Shown: positions 1 through 9,303, counted from the first letter of the stretch. The stretch: DNA of 37,101 nt from Lachnospiraceae bacterium (GCA_024403435.1 JAKSRV010000009.1:1-37101), one strand, 5' to 3'. The notes: generated by a model from the letters alone, not told the origin. Made by a program: numbers and translations.

Positions 1-1789
1 GCTGACCACGTCCACCCGTATACGCCTGAAGCTCCTTTTGATATTCCCAGAAAGTCGATACAGGCGCTATTCCCTGAAGTACGCTGATTTCTCCATCTGC
101 GGACATTTCCGGCGGCTGAGCCTTTCCATACAGTTTTTCTATATCTGTCATAGCTCTGCCTATATGAACCGTAGGAAGCTCCATTGTAAATTTATACACC
201 GGCTCCAGCAAAACTGCTTTTCCTGCATTCATTGCCTGACGGAAAGCATTTCGCAGCGCTCTGTAGGTAGCCTGTCTGAAATCGCCACCTTCCGTGTGCT
301 TTGGATGTGCGCGACCTGTTATCAGCACCACCCTGATATCGGTCATCTCGCTACGGGTCAGTACTCCGGGGTGAATCGCTTCATCCACATGAGTCTTAAT
401 CAACCTCTGCCAGTTTTTATCTAAAGTATCCACTCCACAGGCGGATACAAACTCTATACCGCTGCCCGGCTCACCGGGTTCTACCAATAACTGTACCTCC
501 GCATAATGGCGCAGAGGCTCAAAATGTCCGATTCCGTATGCCGGTGCCCCAATAGTTTCTTTATATACAATACTACCGGCTCCAAATCCAACTTCTATAT
601 CAAAGCGGTCCTTCATTACCTGTTTGAGTACCTGAGTCTGCACCTCTCCGTTGACGCTCACATGAATTTCCTTGTGCTGTTCATTCCAGTTGAGTCGCAG
701 CTCCGGAAATTCTTCCTCCAACGGCTTTATTTTTCCATAGACCAGCTGTGTGTCTGTTCCTCTGACAAACTCCAGCTTGTAGGACAATACCGGCTCCAGC
801 ACAGGAAGAACACGTCCCTCCTCCGCGCCAAGCGCCTGTCCTGCATAGGTGGTACTAAGTCCGGTGATAGCAAGCACCTCGCCTGCCTCCGCTGAATTTA
901 CCGCTTCAAATTTCACACCACTGTATATACGGAGCTGATCGACCTTTTCCGCCGCATCTCCCTCGCCTATAATCATCTTGGGGGTAAGCACACCACCTGT
1001 CACCTTCAGATGAGTCAGTCTCTTGCCATGCTCATCTCTGGTAATCTTGAACACTCTTGCTGCAAATTCGTCCCCATATTCCTGAATAGGAGCATATTTC
1101 TCTATTCCGTCCAGCAATTTGTCCGTACCATCATTGTGTAAAGCACTACCAAACCATACAGGAAATACCTTTCTGTCTGCTATTGCTCCACTGATGCTGT
1201 CAACCTCTAAAGTATCTGTCTCCAAATACTCCTCAATAAGAGCTTCATCACATGCAGATATGTTTTCATATATGACACTCATGTCAGTTGTGGTATTATC
1301 TCCATCGCCACTCGTACCACCGGTCATATCTACACAATTTTTTGACAAACCTGAATGAAGCTGAGCCATCAGCTTTGCTCTGTCCGTATCAGGCTGATCC
1401 ATCTTATTTACAAAAATAAATGTCGGCACTCCGTAATGCTCCAGAAGTTTCCACAGGGTCCTGGTATGTCCCTGCACACCTTCCGATCCGCTAATTACCA
1501 ACACAGCTATATCTATAACCGACAGCGTTCTCTCCATCTCCGATGAAAAGTCCACATGTCCCGGAGTGTCCAACAATGTCACATCCATATCCTTCCAACG
1601 CATTCTCGCTTGCTTGGAAAAAATCGTGATTCCTCTGTCACGCTCCATACTGTCAGTATCCAGATACGCGTCCTTGTGATCCACACGTCCCTGATTTCTG
1701 ATTGCACCAGATGTATAAAGCAGGCTCTCCGCCAGCGTTGTCTTTCCGGCATCAACATGTGCCAGGAGTCCGATTGCCAGTTTTTTCAT
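1..1789 (-). CDS. Tet(M)/Tet(O)-like ribosomal-protection-type translational GTPase (3' end cut off)
   Basis: EF-G-like GTPase of the tetracycline ribosomal protection family; members bind the ribosome, hydrolyse GTP and eject tetracycline. The frame stays open from the ATG at 1789 to the window edge (596 codons). All five G motifs are visible: AHVDAGKT (G1, about residue 10), RGIT (G2), DTPGH (G3), NKMD (G4) and a GSA (G5). The family runs to about 640 residues, so roughly 40 are missing; the last visible stretch, WEYQKELQAYTGGRG, aligns with the Tet(M) C-terminal region. A short Gly/Thr/Asp-rich insert (TGGTSGDGDNTTTD) follows the G4 region. The start is fixed by AGGAGG seven bases upstream. 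Chromosomal homologues of this kind are common in Clostridia and many are unproven as resistance genes. No mobile element and no Tet(M)-type leader peptide are seen, so actual tetracycline resistance is uncertain. Confidence 0.88.
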   Translation of the reverse strand, partial: MKKLAIGLLAHVDAGKTTLAESLLYTSGAIRNQGRVDHKDAYLDTDSMERDRGITIFSKQARMRWKDMDVTLLDTPGHVDFSSEMERTLSVIDIAVLVISGSEGVQGHTRTLWKLLEHYGVPTFIFVNKMDQPDTDRAKLMAQLHSGLSKNCVDMTGGTSGDGDNTTTDMSVIYENISACDEALIEEYLETDTLEVDSISGAIADRKVFPVWFGSALHNDGTDKLLDGIEKYAPIQEYGDEFAARVFKITRDEHGKRLTHLKVTGGVLTPKMIIGEGDAAEKVDQLRIYSGVKFEAVNSAEAGEVLAITGLSTTYAGQALGAEEGRVLPVLEPVLSYKLEFVRGTDTQLVYGKIKPLEEEFPELRLNWNEQHKEIHVSVNGEVQTQVLKQVMKDRFDIEVGFGAGSIVYKETIGAPAYGIGHFEPLRHYAEVQLLVEPGEPGSGIEFVSACGVDTLDKNWQRLIKTHVDEAIHPGVLTRSEMTDIRVVLITGRAHPKHTEGGDFRQATYRALRNAFRQAMNAGKAVLLEPVYKFTMELPTVHIGRAMTDIEKLYGKAQPPEMSADGEISVLQGIAPVSTFWEYQKELQAYTGGRGQ

Positions 1790-1808
1790 AATACCCTCCT
1801 ACTATGAT

Positions 1809-1836
1809 ACTATACTAATCCTCGTATCCTATGCAA
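1809..1836 (-). promoter_or_regulatory. Promoter of the Tet(M)-like GTPase gene
   Basis: On the minus strand TTGCAT (1836-1831) and TATAGT (1814-1809) are separated by 16 bases. The leader to the ATG at 1789 would be very short and already contains the AGGAGG site, so there is no room for attenuation. Confidence 0.5.
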
Positions 1837-1841
1837 GCACA

Positions 1842-1876
1842 TAAAAAGGTCTGCCCCGCATTGCGAAGCAGACCTT
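1842..1876 (-). terminator. Intrinsic terminator of the SPFH gene
   Basis: Nine-base stem AAGGTCTGC (1846-1854) with GCAGACCTT (1868-1876). Read on the minus strand it is followed at once by a T tract. It sits just downstream of the SPFH stop at 1905. Confidence 0.85.
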
Positions 1877-1904
1877 GCATTAGTTCATATTAACTTGATA
1901 CCTA

Positions 1905-3263
1905 TTATACGATGTCATCATCATTAAAAGGATCGCCGCACTCAGGGCAGAACTTCGGAGGATTCTTAGGATCCTCAGGCTGCCATCCGCACTTGTCGCA
2001 CTTGTAAAGAGGTGCACCGGTGGGCTTCTTAGCACCACATTCAGCGCAGAACTTACCGGTGTTTACAGCGCCACATGAGCAAGTCCATCCCTCAGAAGGC
2101 TGAGGTCTGGGAGATCCGCACTCAGGGCAGAACTTTCCGGTAGCAGAAGCGCCGCATGAGCAGGTCCATCCTGATGCTGCACTTGCAGGAGCCATCTGAG
2201 GTGCTGCTGCGGGAGCGGGTGCAGGAGCTGCTGCAGCCTGCTGTGCCTGCTGCTGTGCTGCCATTCCATAAAGAGCCTGTGCGTTCATTCCGCCGGCCTG
2301 CTGTGCAAATCCCATTCCTACGAAGCCGTTCATAGCACCGTTAGGATTGTTAGCAGCAGCTCTCATAGCATCTGCCTGTGCACCAACAAGTGCTGCACCT
2401 GCAAGAGCAGGATTGGTGTAAGCTGCCTGCTTCTGAAGTTCCTTGAGCATCTTCTCATCTTCTTCATCAGCCTTGATTGAAGATACGCCGACCTTAACGA
2501 TTTCGATACCCATACGGTCGGTCCACTCTGCAGTAAGTACCTCACGCATTGCTGCAGCAAGTTCCATTGTGTGACCGGGAACTGATGAGTAACGAACTCC
2601 CGCCTCTGAAATCTTAGCGAATGCAGGCTGAAGAGCGGTAAGGAACTCAGTCTTGAGCTGACCGTCGATCTGTGATCTGTTGTATGAAGTGGTTACGTTA
2701 CCACAAATATTTGTATAGAAAAGAATGGGGTTGGTAATCTTGTAGCTGTACTCACCGAAGCACTTTACAGATACGTCGATATCAATTCCTGCTCTCTGAT
2801 CTACTACTCTGAAGGGAACAGGCTGAGGAGTTCCGTACTTGTTACCAATGATTTCCTTGGTGTTGAAGTAGTAAACTCTCTGATCCTTAGCGGTATCTCC
2901 GCCGAATGTGAAACGCTTACCGATGGTCTTGAATGTCTCAAGAATGTTCTTTCCGAGATTTCCACCTGCAAAGATCGAAGGCTCGGTAGACATATCGTAG
3001 GTATACTCACCTGCTTCTGCGCAAAGGTCTACAACCTTACCCTGCTCTACGATGATCATGCACTGACCCTCGTTGATAGCGATAACCGATCCGTTTGAAA
3101 TAATATTATCTTCACCCTTGGTGTTTGAAGATCTTCCTGAAGTTCTCTTCTGTCCCTTTGTCACAAGGATGTCTGCAGGAATAGCATCGCAGTAAAAATA
3201 CTCTTTCCACTGATCAGCAAGTACTCCACCTGCTGCGCCGGCAATTGCTTTAATAAGTCCCAT
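1905..3263 (-). CDS. SPFH-domain protein (YdjI-like) with three C-terminal zinc ribbons
   Basis: An SPFH/band-7 type core occupies about residues 1-290 and matches the 'virion core protein/YdjI' branch of the family. It is followed by an Ala/Gln/Pro-rich linker (about 330-370). Three zinc-ribbon units close the protein: CSCGASATGKFCPECG, CSCGAVNTGKFCAECG and a final CDKCGW...FCPECGD, each with two CxxC/CxC pairs. There is no convincing transmembrane helix, so membrane association, if any, is peripheral. A longer frame can be read from a TTG at 3281, but the AAAGGAG site lies inside that extension and points to the ATG at 3263 (MGLIKAIAG). YdjI of Bacillus acts with PspA-type envelope-stress proteins; no such partner is visible here. 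The gene is monocistronic with its own terminator. Exact function unknown. Confidence 0.85.
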   Translation of the reverse strand: MGLIKAIAGAAGGVLADQWKEYFYCDAIPADILVTKGQKRTSGRSSNTKGEDNIISNGSVIAINEGQCMIIVEQGKVVDLCAEAGEYTYDMSTEPSIFAGGNLGKNILETFKTIGKRFTFGGDTAKDQRVYYFNTKEIIGNKYGTPQPVPFRVVDQRAGIDIDVSVKCFGEYSYKITNPILFYTNICGNVTTSYNRSQIDGQLKTEFLTALQPAFAKISEAGVRYSSVPGHTMELAAAMREVLTAEWTDRMGIEIVKVGVSSIKADEEDEKMLKELQKQAAYTNPALAGAALVGAQADAMRAAANNPNGAMNGFVGMGFAQQAGGMNAQALYGMAAQQQAQQAAAAPAPAPAAAPQMAPASAASGWTCSCGASATGKFCPECGSPRPQPSEGWTCSCGAVNTGKFCAECGAKKPTGAPLYKCDKCGWQPEDPKNPPKFCPECGDPFNDDDIV

Positions 3264-3321
3264 TTTAAATACTCCTTTCAAATACCCTTAATCAATGTTG
3301 GATTAAGCTCTACAAAAAGAT

Positions 3322-3350
3322 ATTTTACCATATCTTTCAGCTAATTGACA
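3322..3350 (-). promoter_or_regulatory. Candidate extended -10 promoter of the SPFH gene
   Basis: On the minus strand TAAAAT (3327-3322) is preceded by TGG, giving an extended -10. The hexamer 17 bases upstream (TGTCAA) is a poor -35. The start codon is about 60 bases downstream. Confidence 0.35.
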
Positions 3351-3481
3351 GAAAATGTATCACATATTTACATTTTTCTGTAATTCTTCTACAAAAGGCG
3401 AAGAATCTTTTCACAATTTACATAATCACATAAATACTGTCTGCCAATATTCAGTTAAAATGTCTTGCGATGTATTAATAA

Positions 3482-3505
3482 TAACAACATTGTTAATTCA
3501 TTAAC
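3482..3505. repeat. Two overlapping palindromes in the 3264-3620 intergenic region
   Basis: The 357-base gap between the SPFH and spermidine-synthase-like genes is AT-rich and holds no credible ORF. It contains TAACAA-CA-TTGTTA (3482-3495) overlapping GTTAAT-TC-ATTAAC (3492-3505), so three GTTAA-type half-sites sit in phase. It also holds the SPFH promoter candidate (3322-3350) and the terminator at 3575-3607. The palindromes could be an operator, or simply AT-rich sequence. Confidence 0.35.
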
Positions 3506-3574
3506 AGATAAATAACTGCAAAATACATACCCATATAGCGCGGTCAGCTGCCCAATAGAACATATCATTTTGCT

Positions 3575-3607
3575 AAAAAAACCCGACCACATGCGTGACC
3601 GGGTTTT
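3575..3607 (-). terminator. Intrinsic terminator of the three-gene operon 9112-3621
   Basis: The stem AAAACCCG (3578-3585) pairs with CGGGTTTT (3600-3607) and continues inward through wobbles and CAC/GTG to a four-base loop. On the minus strand it ends in seven Ts. It lies 14 bases after the stop at 3621. Confidence 0.88.
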
Positions 3608-3620
3608 ATACACATTAATA

Positions 3621-5231
3621 CTATAGTAAATTCAGCAATCCCTGAATTCCCTCTTCTTCATATATCTTCTTATAATAAGACACTTCATCCTCGATAAGGC
3701 TGTCGATTACTCTCATTCCGAGAAGCTCCACCGGTGCCTTGTCATCCGTCATCAGGTAATCACCTGCCTCATACACATACCATCTTGCGCTGACTCTGTT
3801 CATCATTGCAACCAGTTCCTCGGTATCCTCAAGCTCGATACTTCTCTGATATACATCCATCATTTCGGGATTATTGGAAGCAAACAGCTCACGATTGGTG
3901 AATCCTGCAACATCAACGACATATATATCACTGAACACCGCAGCAATGGTATCGCAGAGATAATCGTTGATATTACCCTCCTCATCACTCTTCATGTTCA
4001 GGTTTACTACCATTACTCCATCATCAGTCAGATGCTCTGATACTAATGTGAAAAACTCCACCGAAGACATCTGGAAGGGTATCGTAATATCCTGATATGC
4101 ATCTACCATGATAATGTCATATTTTCCGTCATCGGCATTGAGGAACGCTCTGCCGTCATAGGTGATTACTTCTATATCCTGTGATAAATAGAAATACTCC
4201 CTGGCCAAATCGGTAATCTTCTGGTCAATCTCTACACCTGTAATATCTGCATTATCAAAATATCTGTGACACTGCGTCGCATATGTACCGGTTCCGTTAC
4301 CGAGAATCAGGATTTTTACCGTTTCCTTCTCTTTTACACCGGCCATATAAGCTGCTGCCATCGCATAATCATAATAGAAGCCGCTCAGGCCTTCATTTTT
4401 GTTGTATACAGACTGTACACCGAATAATACGTTGGTAGAAAGTGCCACCTCGTTTTCGTTCTCATATACCTGGAGATAATTGTAGATGGACTCTCCTTCA
4501 TACATCAAATCGCTCTGCCAAAATGCAAAGCTGTTGTTATGCCCGAATATTATACAAAGGATAAAAATCAAAATTCCGACAGGAAGCTTTATGCATTGCC
4601 TGACCGACACCTTCGATGAAATAAAATATACTACCGCCAATACCAGCAAAATACCTGCGAAAATCAGGAAAGTAATTGAAGTTCCTACTGCAGGGATACT
4701 GATAAAGGTAGGTACGAAGGTACCGATAATGCTTCCGATTGTATTGGATGCATTGAGTTTACCTACAACGCTTCCGCTGTCATCCAAGCTGTCTACGGAA
4801 TACTTTACAAGCGAAGGAGTAACAGTTCCCAACAAAAACAGAGGGAATACAAATATAACCATACATGCAACAAAACCTGCGATAACGAGGAAGTTGCTGT
4901 TTACCGCAAAAATAAGGAGCGCTGAAATACCGATTATAAGATATTTTCCCACTACGGGAATAAGTCCTATCCATATCGCCGCTATAATGATACGGCCGTA
5001 AAGCTTATCGGGATTGGGATCTTTGTCAGCTTTTCTTCCACCGTACAGATTACCGAGAGCCATCGCAATCATGATGGTACCGATTATGATAGTCCATACA
5101 ATCTGTGATGAGCTGAAGTACGGAGCCAGCAATCTGCTTGCGCCAAGCTCCACCGCCATTACGGACATACCCGCAAAAAATTCGGTTAAATATAGAAATA
5201 TCTTATTTTTGAGAATTGGTCTTTCTTTCAT
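3621..5231 (-). CDS. Membrane-fused spermidine-synthase-like protein
   Basis: Fused MFS/spermidine synthase architecture. The N-terminal 240 residues contain about seven hydrophobic helices, and the C-terminal half is a Rossmann-type aminopropyltransferase/methyltransferase domain. Visible motifs are ILGNGTGTYA (nucleotide-binding loop, about residue 310), GVEID (end of the second strand), VITYDGRAFL and IIMVDAYQD. The last sits where spermidine synthases carry the catalytic aspartate loop, but the canonical D(S/A)(T/S)D context is altered, so true polyamine synthesis is not assured. Many such fusions are annotated as transporters or polyamine enzymes without proof. It lies 37 bases after the GH31 gene on the same strand and is the last gene of the operon. 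GGGGAG lies unusually close to the ATG (two bases). Confidence 0.8.
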   Translation of the reverse strand: MKERPILKNKIFLYLTEFFAGMSVMAVELGASRLLAPYFSSSQIVWTIIIGTIMIAMALGNLYGGRKADKDPNPDKLYGRIIIAAIWIGLIPVVGKYLIIGISALLIFAVNSNFLVIAGFVACMVIFVFPLFLLGTVTPSLVKYSVDSLDDSGSVVGKLNASNTIGSIIGTFVPTFISIPAVGTSITFLIFAGILLVLAVVYFISSKVSVRQCIKLPVGILIFILCIIFGHNNSFAFWQSDLMYEGESIYNYLQVYENENEVALSTNVLFGVQSVYNKNEGLSGFYYDYAMAAAYMAGVKEKETVKILILGNGTGTYATQCHRYFDNADITGVEIDQKITDLAREYFYLSQDIEVITYDGRAFLNADDGKYDIIMVDAYQDITIPFQMSSVEFFTLVSEHLTDDGVMVVNLNMKSDEEGNINDYLCDTIAAVFSDIYVVDVAGFTNRELFASNNPEMMDVYQRSIELEDTEELVAMMNRVSARWYVYEAGDYLMTDDKAPVELLGMRVIDSLIEDEVSYYKKIYEEEGIQGLLNLL

Positions 5232-5268
5232 AACTCCCCTATCCTATAAACTCTTACTGTTTTGCCGC

Positions 5269-7557
5269 CTATGACAGCACTGCAAGCCTTACTTTATCAT
5301 ATTTATCTACCGTTGTGCACTCATGAAGTAATTTTGCCGTCAATTTGCCTTCGGTATTTACATCAAATTCATAGAGATTGTACTCTCCGTCAAGATAAGC
5401 AAAGTCCTCTCCGTTATCCTGATAGTGCACCATCTTACCACCCTCAGGTGTAGATACAACGGTAACCCTGTCGTATTTATTCTCACCTACATATGATACC
5501 GCATCATAAATAGGAATCACACTGCCACCCTTAATATAAATCGGGCAGTGGTCAATCGGTGCTTCTTCGAGGAAAAATCTTTTTCCTTCATGCTTCTCAC
5601 CTGTCCAAAAGCTGTACCAGGTTCCCTCGGGCAGATACACCTTTCGAACGGTTTCACCGGGATTCACTACCGGAGCTACCAAAATCTTTTCACCCACCAG
5701 GAACTCATCATTCATATTGTGAACAATCGGGTCCTTCTCGTAATGCATTACCAGCGGGCGCATAACAGGCAAACCGTTCTCCTGCTCCTCGTGAAGCAAA
5801 TCATATATATAAGGTAAAAAGGTATAGTGAAGCTTGACGTACTTTCTATATATATTGATTACTTCCTCACCAAACTGCCAGGGTTCCTGGAAAATAGTTC
5901 CGTTAGAGCTGTGATTTCTGAAAAATGTGCTGAATGCAGCTGCTTCAATCCATCTGCTCAAAAGCTCGGGAGTAGTATCTCCGCCAAAGCCACCGATATC
6001 GGTACCCGCTATGGTATATCCGCTCATTCCGAGATTGCACAGCTGAGGAATCATCATTCTCAGATGCTCCCAAAGGCTCTGGTTATCTCCTGTCCATACC
6101 GCAGCATACTTTTGTGTTCCACTGTACGCTGCTCTGGTAATTACCAAGGGACGCTTACCTGTATTTCTCTTGTATCCCTCATATGTAGCCTTGGCCATAA
6201 AATGACCGTATACATTATGAAGCTCCTCATGAGTAGTCTGACGTTTACCGTCATAGCATATTACATCAAGCGGTAATGGACCATTGAAGCTGGCCGGCTC
6301 GTTCATATCGTTCCAGATTCCCTGTATTCCGATGTCTGTGAGCAGCTTCAGGTGATTGCCCCACCAGTTTCTGACTTCCTCGCGACCAAAATCGGGGTAG
6401 TTGGACTCACCGGGCCAGACAGCATTCACATAATCTGCGGAATTGTCGGCTGTTCTGAAGAAATAACCGTTTCTGGTTCCTTCCTCATACATAAAATAGC
6501 CTTCCTCACGCTTGGTACCGGGATCGATTATGACCACAGGCTTGAAGCCCTTTTCGCCGAGCTCCTTAAAAAGCTTTCCCGCAGGACCGTAGTCCTTATC
6601 ATTCCAAGTAAATACTCTGTAGCCGTTCATATAGTCGATATCATACTGTACCGACTCGCAGGGAATATCATACTCGCGGAATTTTTCTGCTACTCCACGG
6701 ATATCCTCTGCACTCGAATAACCCCAGCGGCACTGATGATAGCCAAGTGTCCAAAGCTGAGGAAGCGGTGCGCGTCCAGTGAGCAGCGTGTAATTGCCTA
6801 CAACGGCAGGAATAGTATCACCGCCTAAGAAATAATAATCAAGATTACCATTGTCCGCAGAAAAACAGATATACTCAGGATTTTCCTTCGCTATATCAAA
6901 ATATCCGTGGAAGGTATTGTCGTAAAATAATCCGTAGGATGCCTCATCCTTGCGGCAAATCAAAAACGGAACTGATTTGTATAATGCATGGAACTGATCC
7001 GTATGGGCATCCGGGATATCTGAGTTCCAATCCTCATACTCATAGCTTCTCTTATCCAATGGACCGGTCTTGTCTCCGAGTCCGTAGAAGGATTCCTTCT
7101 TATCTACTACGCGGACATTCATAACAGGCTTATCTACAGACACTTCCGAAACATCATGTCCCTCAGCCTTAAGCAGCTCCGCATCCCACATATTTAATAC
7201 CCTGCGGGATTTTCTCTCTCCACGATACTCGCAAGAAAGCTCCGTTCCGTCGAGCTTATAAAAATCTACATATCCGCCTTCACTGATGACCACCTTGAGA
7301 GCTTTGGTGGTAAGTATCAACTGCTTTTCTCCGTCCATTATCAGACATTTTATTTCGAGCTCCGCACCCTTGGCCGTTACGCGCTCCATATCCTCAGCCT
7401 CAATGGCCTTGGATCTGTGTTCCTCCGACCATGTAGGCTCAAATACATTGATAATTTCATCGGTGAGCGCCGTCACTATGAGCTTACGGTTCTCATATAT
7501 TACTGTGACTGCATTGCCTTCCTTACTATATTCAGTTATTTTTCCCAGATTTTTCAT
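5269..7557 (-). CDS. GH31 family alpha-glucosidase (cytoplasmic)
   Basis: Retaining glycoside hydrolase of family 31, most likely releasing alpha-glucose (or alpha-xylose) from oligosaccharides. The catalytic nucleophile is the aspartate of WNDMNEP (about residue 417). The acid/base aspartate is in WTGDNQS (about residue 489). An N-terminal beta-sandwich carries YGLGDKTGPLDKR, and a C-terminal beta domain follows GGSVIPIY. At 762 residues it has normal family length. No signal peptide is present, so it acts on imported sugars. The frame opens at a TTG at 7569, but GGGGA placed five bases before the ATG at 7557 makes that the better start (MKNLGKITEY). The first 26 bases overlap the end of the upstream flavoprotein gene, which suggests translational coupling. 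Substrate specificity cannot be read from sequence alone. Confidence 0.93.
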   Translation of the reverse strand: MKNLGKITEYSKEGNAVTVIYENRKLIVTALTDEIINVFEPTWSEEHRSKAIEAEDMERVTAKGAELEIKCLIMDGEKQLILTTKALKVVISEGGYVDFYKLDGTELSCEYRGERKSRRVLNMWDAELLKAEGHDVSEVSVDKPVMNVRVVDKKESFYGLGDKTGPLDKRSYEYEDWNSDIPDAHTDQFHALYKSVPFLICRKDEASYGLFYDNTFHGYFDIAKENPEYICFSADNGNLDYYFLGGDTIPAVVGNYTLLTGRAPLPQLWTLGYHQCRWGYSSAEDIRGVAEKFREYDIPCESVQYDIDYMNGYRVFTWNDKDYGPAGKLFKELGEKGFKPVVIIDPGTKREEGYFMYEEGTRNGYFFRTADNSADYVNAVWPGESNYPDFGREEVRNWWGNHLKLLTDIGIQGIWNDMNEPASFNGPLPLDVICYDGKRQTTHEELHNVYGHFMAKATYEGYKRNTGKRPLVITRAAYSGTQKYAAVWTGDNQSLWEHLRMMIPQLCNLGMSGYTIAGTDIGGFGGDTTPELLSRWIEAAAFSTFFRNHSSNGTIFQEPWQFGEEVINIYRKYVKLHYTFLPYIYDLLHEEQENGLPVMRPLVMHYEKDPIVHNMNDEFLVGEKILVAPVVNPGETVRKVYLPEGTWYSFWTGEKHEGKRFFLEEAPIDHCPIYIKGGSVIPIYDAVSYVGENKYDRVTVVSTPEGGKMVHYQDNGEDFAYLDGEYNLYEFDVNTEGKLTAKLLHECTTVDKYDKVRLAVLS

Positions 7558-9112
7558 TCGCATCCCCAATAATATAACTGTGCTTTTTTTCTTTATTTAT
7601 AATATGCCCTATAGCATTCTTGCCTGTCAATGCGGCGGACGGTACTCCACCGGGATACAATAGCCAGTGACCGGCCAAAAATACGTTGTCTAATCCGATT
7701 ATCTCCTCAGGAATAATGGCATTCATACTGGTAGCTGTAGTGATATAGCGCATAAAAGCTCCCTGAGTGTCATTATTTCTACGCGCATAAGAGTATGGTG
7801 TCCATACGTCGAGTAACGTAAGCTTCCCTTCATATTGAGGAAATCTCGCGCATATAGCATTCTCCACCGCGGCAGCTACATTCGCTTTGGCTCTGTCATA
7901 CGTCTCCTTATCATTTTGATACAGTTTCTTCCAATATAAGAAATCTTTTTTATACTGATTGAGCGATACCTGTATAACCGTCTTTCCTTCAGGCGCAATA
8001 TATTCACCGTAGGCACGATAGTTTTTCACACCGATGCGGTCAAATTTTTCATAAGCAACCTCTACCGGCTCACAGGCAAAACTGAGCGAATCGGGGATTT
8101 CCTCAAACAATCCGTCCACGGCAAAAGCCATCTGACACGCGCTGTATAGAGGATATGTCTTCTTATCATTATAAATTCTCTTCAGTGTTATCGGCACATA
8201 GCGCTTGTTCAGCAACTGCCTGAATGTATAATTGACATCGCATGCACATATCACATAATCCGCCTCAATTTTCTCACCGGACTCAAGCACAATCCCGGAA
8301 GCACGCTTTATCGGATTTACTTCATCAATGAATGAATGCTTACGCCTGTCTATCACTACCTGCTTTACGCTTTTGCCGGTTTCAAGCTTTCCACCGGCTG
8401 CCAGATAATTGTCTGTAAGTATCTGAGCCATACGTATGGAACCACCCTTAATGATATCCGCGTTGCCTGCAACATATGCGCTGTAGGCAATTATCAACCA
8501 ATATGACTCATATTCCTTGGGACAAAAATCCAAGATAAGCGCTCTGATTGCCGGACTCTTAAATTTCTCGGCCCAGGCCATATTGTTCAGACCAAAATAT
8601 CTCATGGAATATCTGAACATCTTTCTGTCTGACAATACATTCTCATGAGTATTGATTGTCTGCACCAGATTTTTGGGCTTTGCTCCCGCCTCAATCAATT
8701 CTGCTCCCAACTTTACCAAATCAATAAATGCATTTATTTCCTCGGCATCCTCGGGAGATATATTCAACATCTCCTCACGGGTCTTCTCGACATCGGGCCA
8801 CAGTGTAACCACCATATCTTCATATTCCGAAGACCAAAAACATACGCGTTTGATAACTTCCGTATTCTCATCCAACAGTCCCAATTCGTTCCACATACCG
8901 TAGGCGGCAGTTCCAGGTCGGGTTCCCGTAAGCCAGTGCAAACAGTTATCGATAGCATATCCTTGCCTGTACCATCCGCTGCAGCTTCCGCCCGCAACAG
9001 CATTTCTTTCATATATTACTGTATCAAATCCGGCACGCTGTCCGTATATTCCGGCACTGAGTCCTGCCACTCCGCCACCTATAATGACTACTTTTTTAGT
9101 TATGTCACCCAT
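7532..9112 (-). CDS. CrtI/phytoene-desaturase-like FAD-dependent oxidoreductase
   Basis: Flavoprotein of the amine-oxidase/CrtI superfamily, 526 residues. The N-terminal dinucleotide-binding fold is clear: VVIIGGGVAGLSAG followed by an acidic strand end, YER, and AGGSCSGW (residues about 8-45). The C-terminal FAD motif GLDNVFLAGHW...GGVPSAALTGKNA (about 480-515) is typical of CrtI and retinol-saturase-like enzymes. No other carotenoid gene is nearby, so a carotenoid role is not supported; the substrate is unknown. It is the first gene of an operon with the GH31 enzyme (26-base overlap) and the spermidine-synthase-like protein. The start at 9112 (MGDITKK) puts the FAD fold at the expected distance from the N-terminus; the Shine-Dalgarno (CGGGAC) is weak. 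Confidence 0.85.
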   Translation of the reverse strand: MGDITKKVVIIGGGVAGLSAGIYGQRAGFDTVIYERNAVAGGSCSGWYRQGYAIDNCLHWLTGTRPGTAAYGMWNELGLLDENTEVIKRVCFWSSEYEDMVVTLWPDVEKTREEMLNISPEDAEEINAFIDLVKLGAELIEAGAKPKNLVQTINTHENVLSDRKMFRYSMRYFGLNNMAWAEKFKSPAIRALILDFCPKEYESYWLIIAYSAYVAGNADIIKGGSIRMAQILTDNYLAAGGKLETGKSVKQVVIDRRKHSFIDEVNPIKRASGIVLESGEKIEADYVICACDVNYTFRQLLNKRYVPITLKRIYNDKKTYPLYSACQMAFAVDGLFEEIPDSLSFACEPVEVAYEKFDRIGVKNYRAYGEYIAPEGKTVIQVSLNQYKKDFLYWKKLYQNDKETYDRAKANVAAAVENAICARFPQYEGKLTLLDVWTPYSYARRNNDTQGAFMRYITTATSMNAIIPEEIIGLDNVFLAGHWLLYPGGVPSAALTGKNAIGHIINKEKKHSYIIGDANEKSGKNN

Positions 9113-9243
9113 GTTTTTGTCCCGTTATTTTAAAAATTTATTTACTGTATTTTGATTAAAAATCGCTCGATATTAATCATCTGAATACTACAGTTATACT
9201 TCATCAATCTTTTTGATACCACAATTTGTGTCTTACAGCCAAT

Positions 9244-9272
9244 ATTTTACCAAAAACACAATATACTGTTAA
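9244..9272 (-). promoter_or_regulatory. Promoter of the flavoprotein-GH31-spermidine-synthase-like operon
   Basis: On the minus strand TTAACA (9272-9267), 17 bases, then TAAAAT (9249-9244), with TGG in front of the -10 (extended -10). It implies a leader of about 125 bases before the ATG at 9112. It is the mirror partner of the plus-strand promoter at 9304-9332. Confidence 0.6.
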
Positions 9273-9303
9273 TACCTTATGTAAACCTTCCTATATTGTG
9301 TAT

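Noticed and set aside
1-1789. Proven acquired tetracycline resistance gene
   Set aside because: No transposon, leader peptide or conjugative genes are visible and chromosomal homologues are common; family membership alone does not prove resistance.
38-1807. Series of plus-strand reading frames of 60-130 codons
   Set aside because: They lie antisense to the Tet(M)-like gene, have no Shine-Dalgarno site or recognisable domain, and are explained as shadows of the real frame.
2209-2275. Microsatellite-like GCTGCTG tract
   Set aside because: It encodes the Ala/Gln-rich linker of the SPFH protein in frame and is low-complexity coding sequence.
7532-9112. Carotenoid biosynthesis locus
   Set aside because: Only one CrtI-like gene is present; there is no phytoene synthase or other crt gene, and the superfamily has many other substrates.
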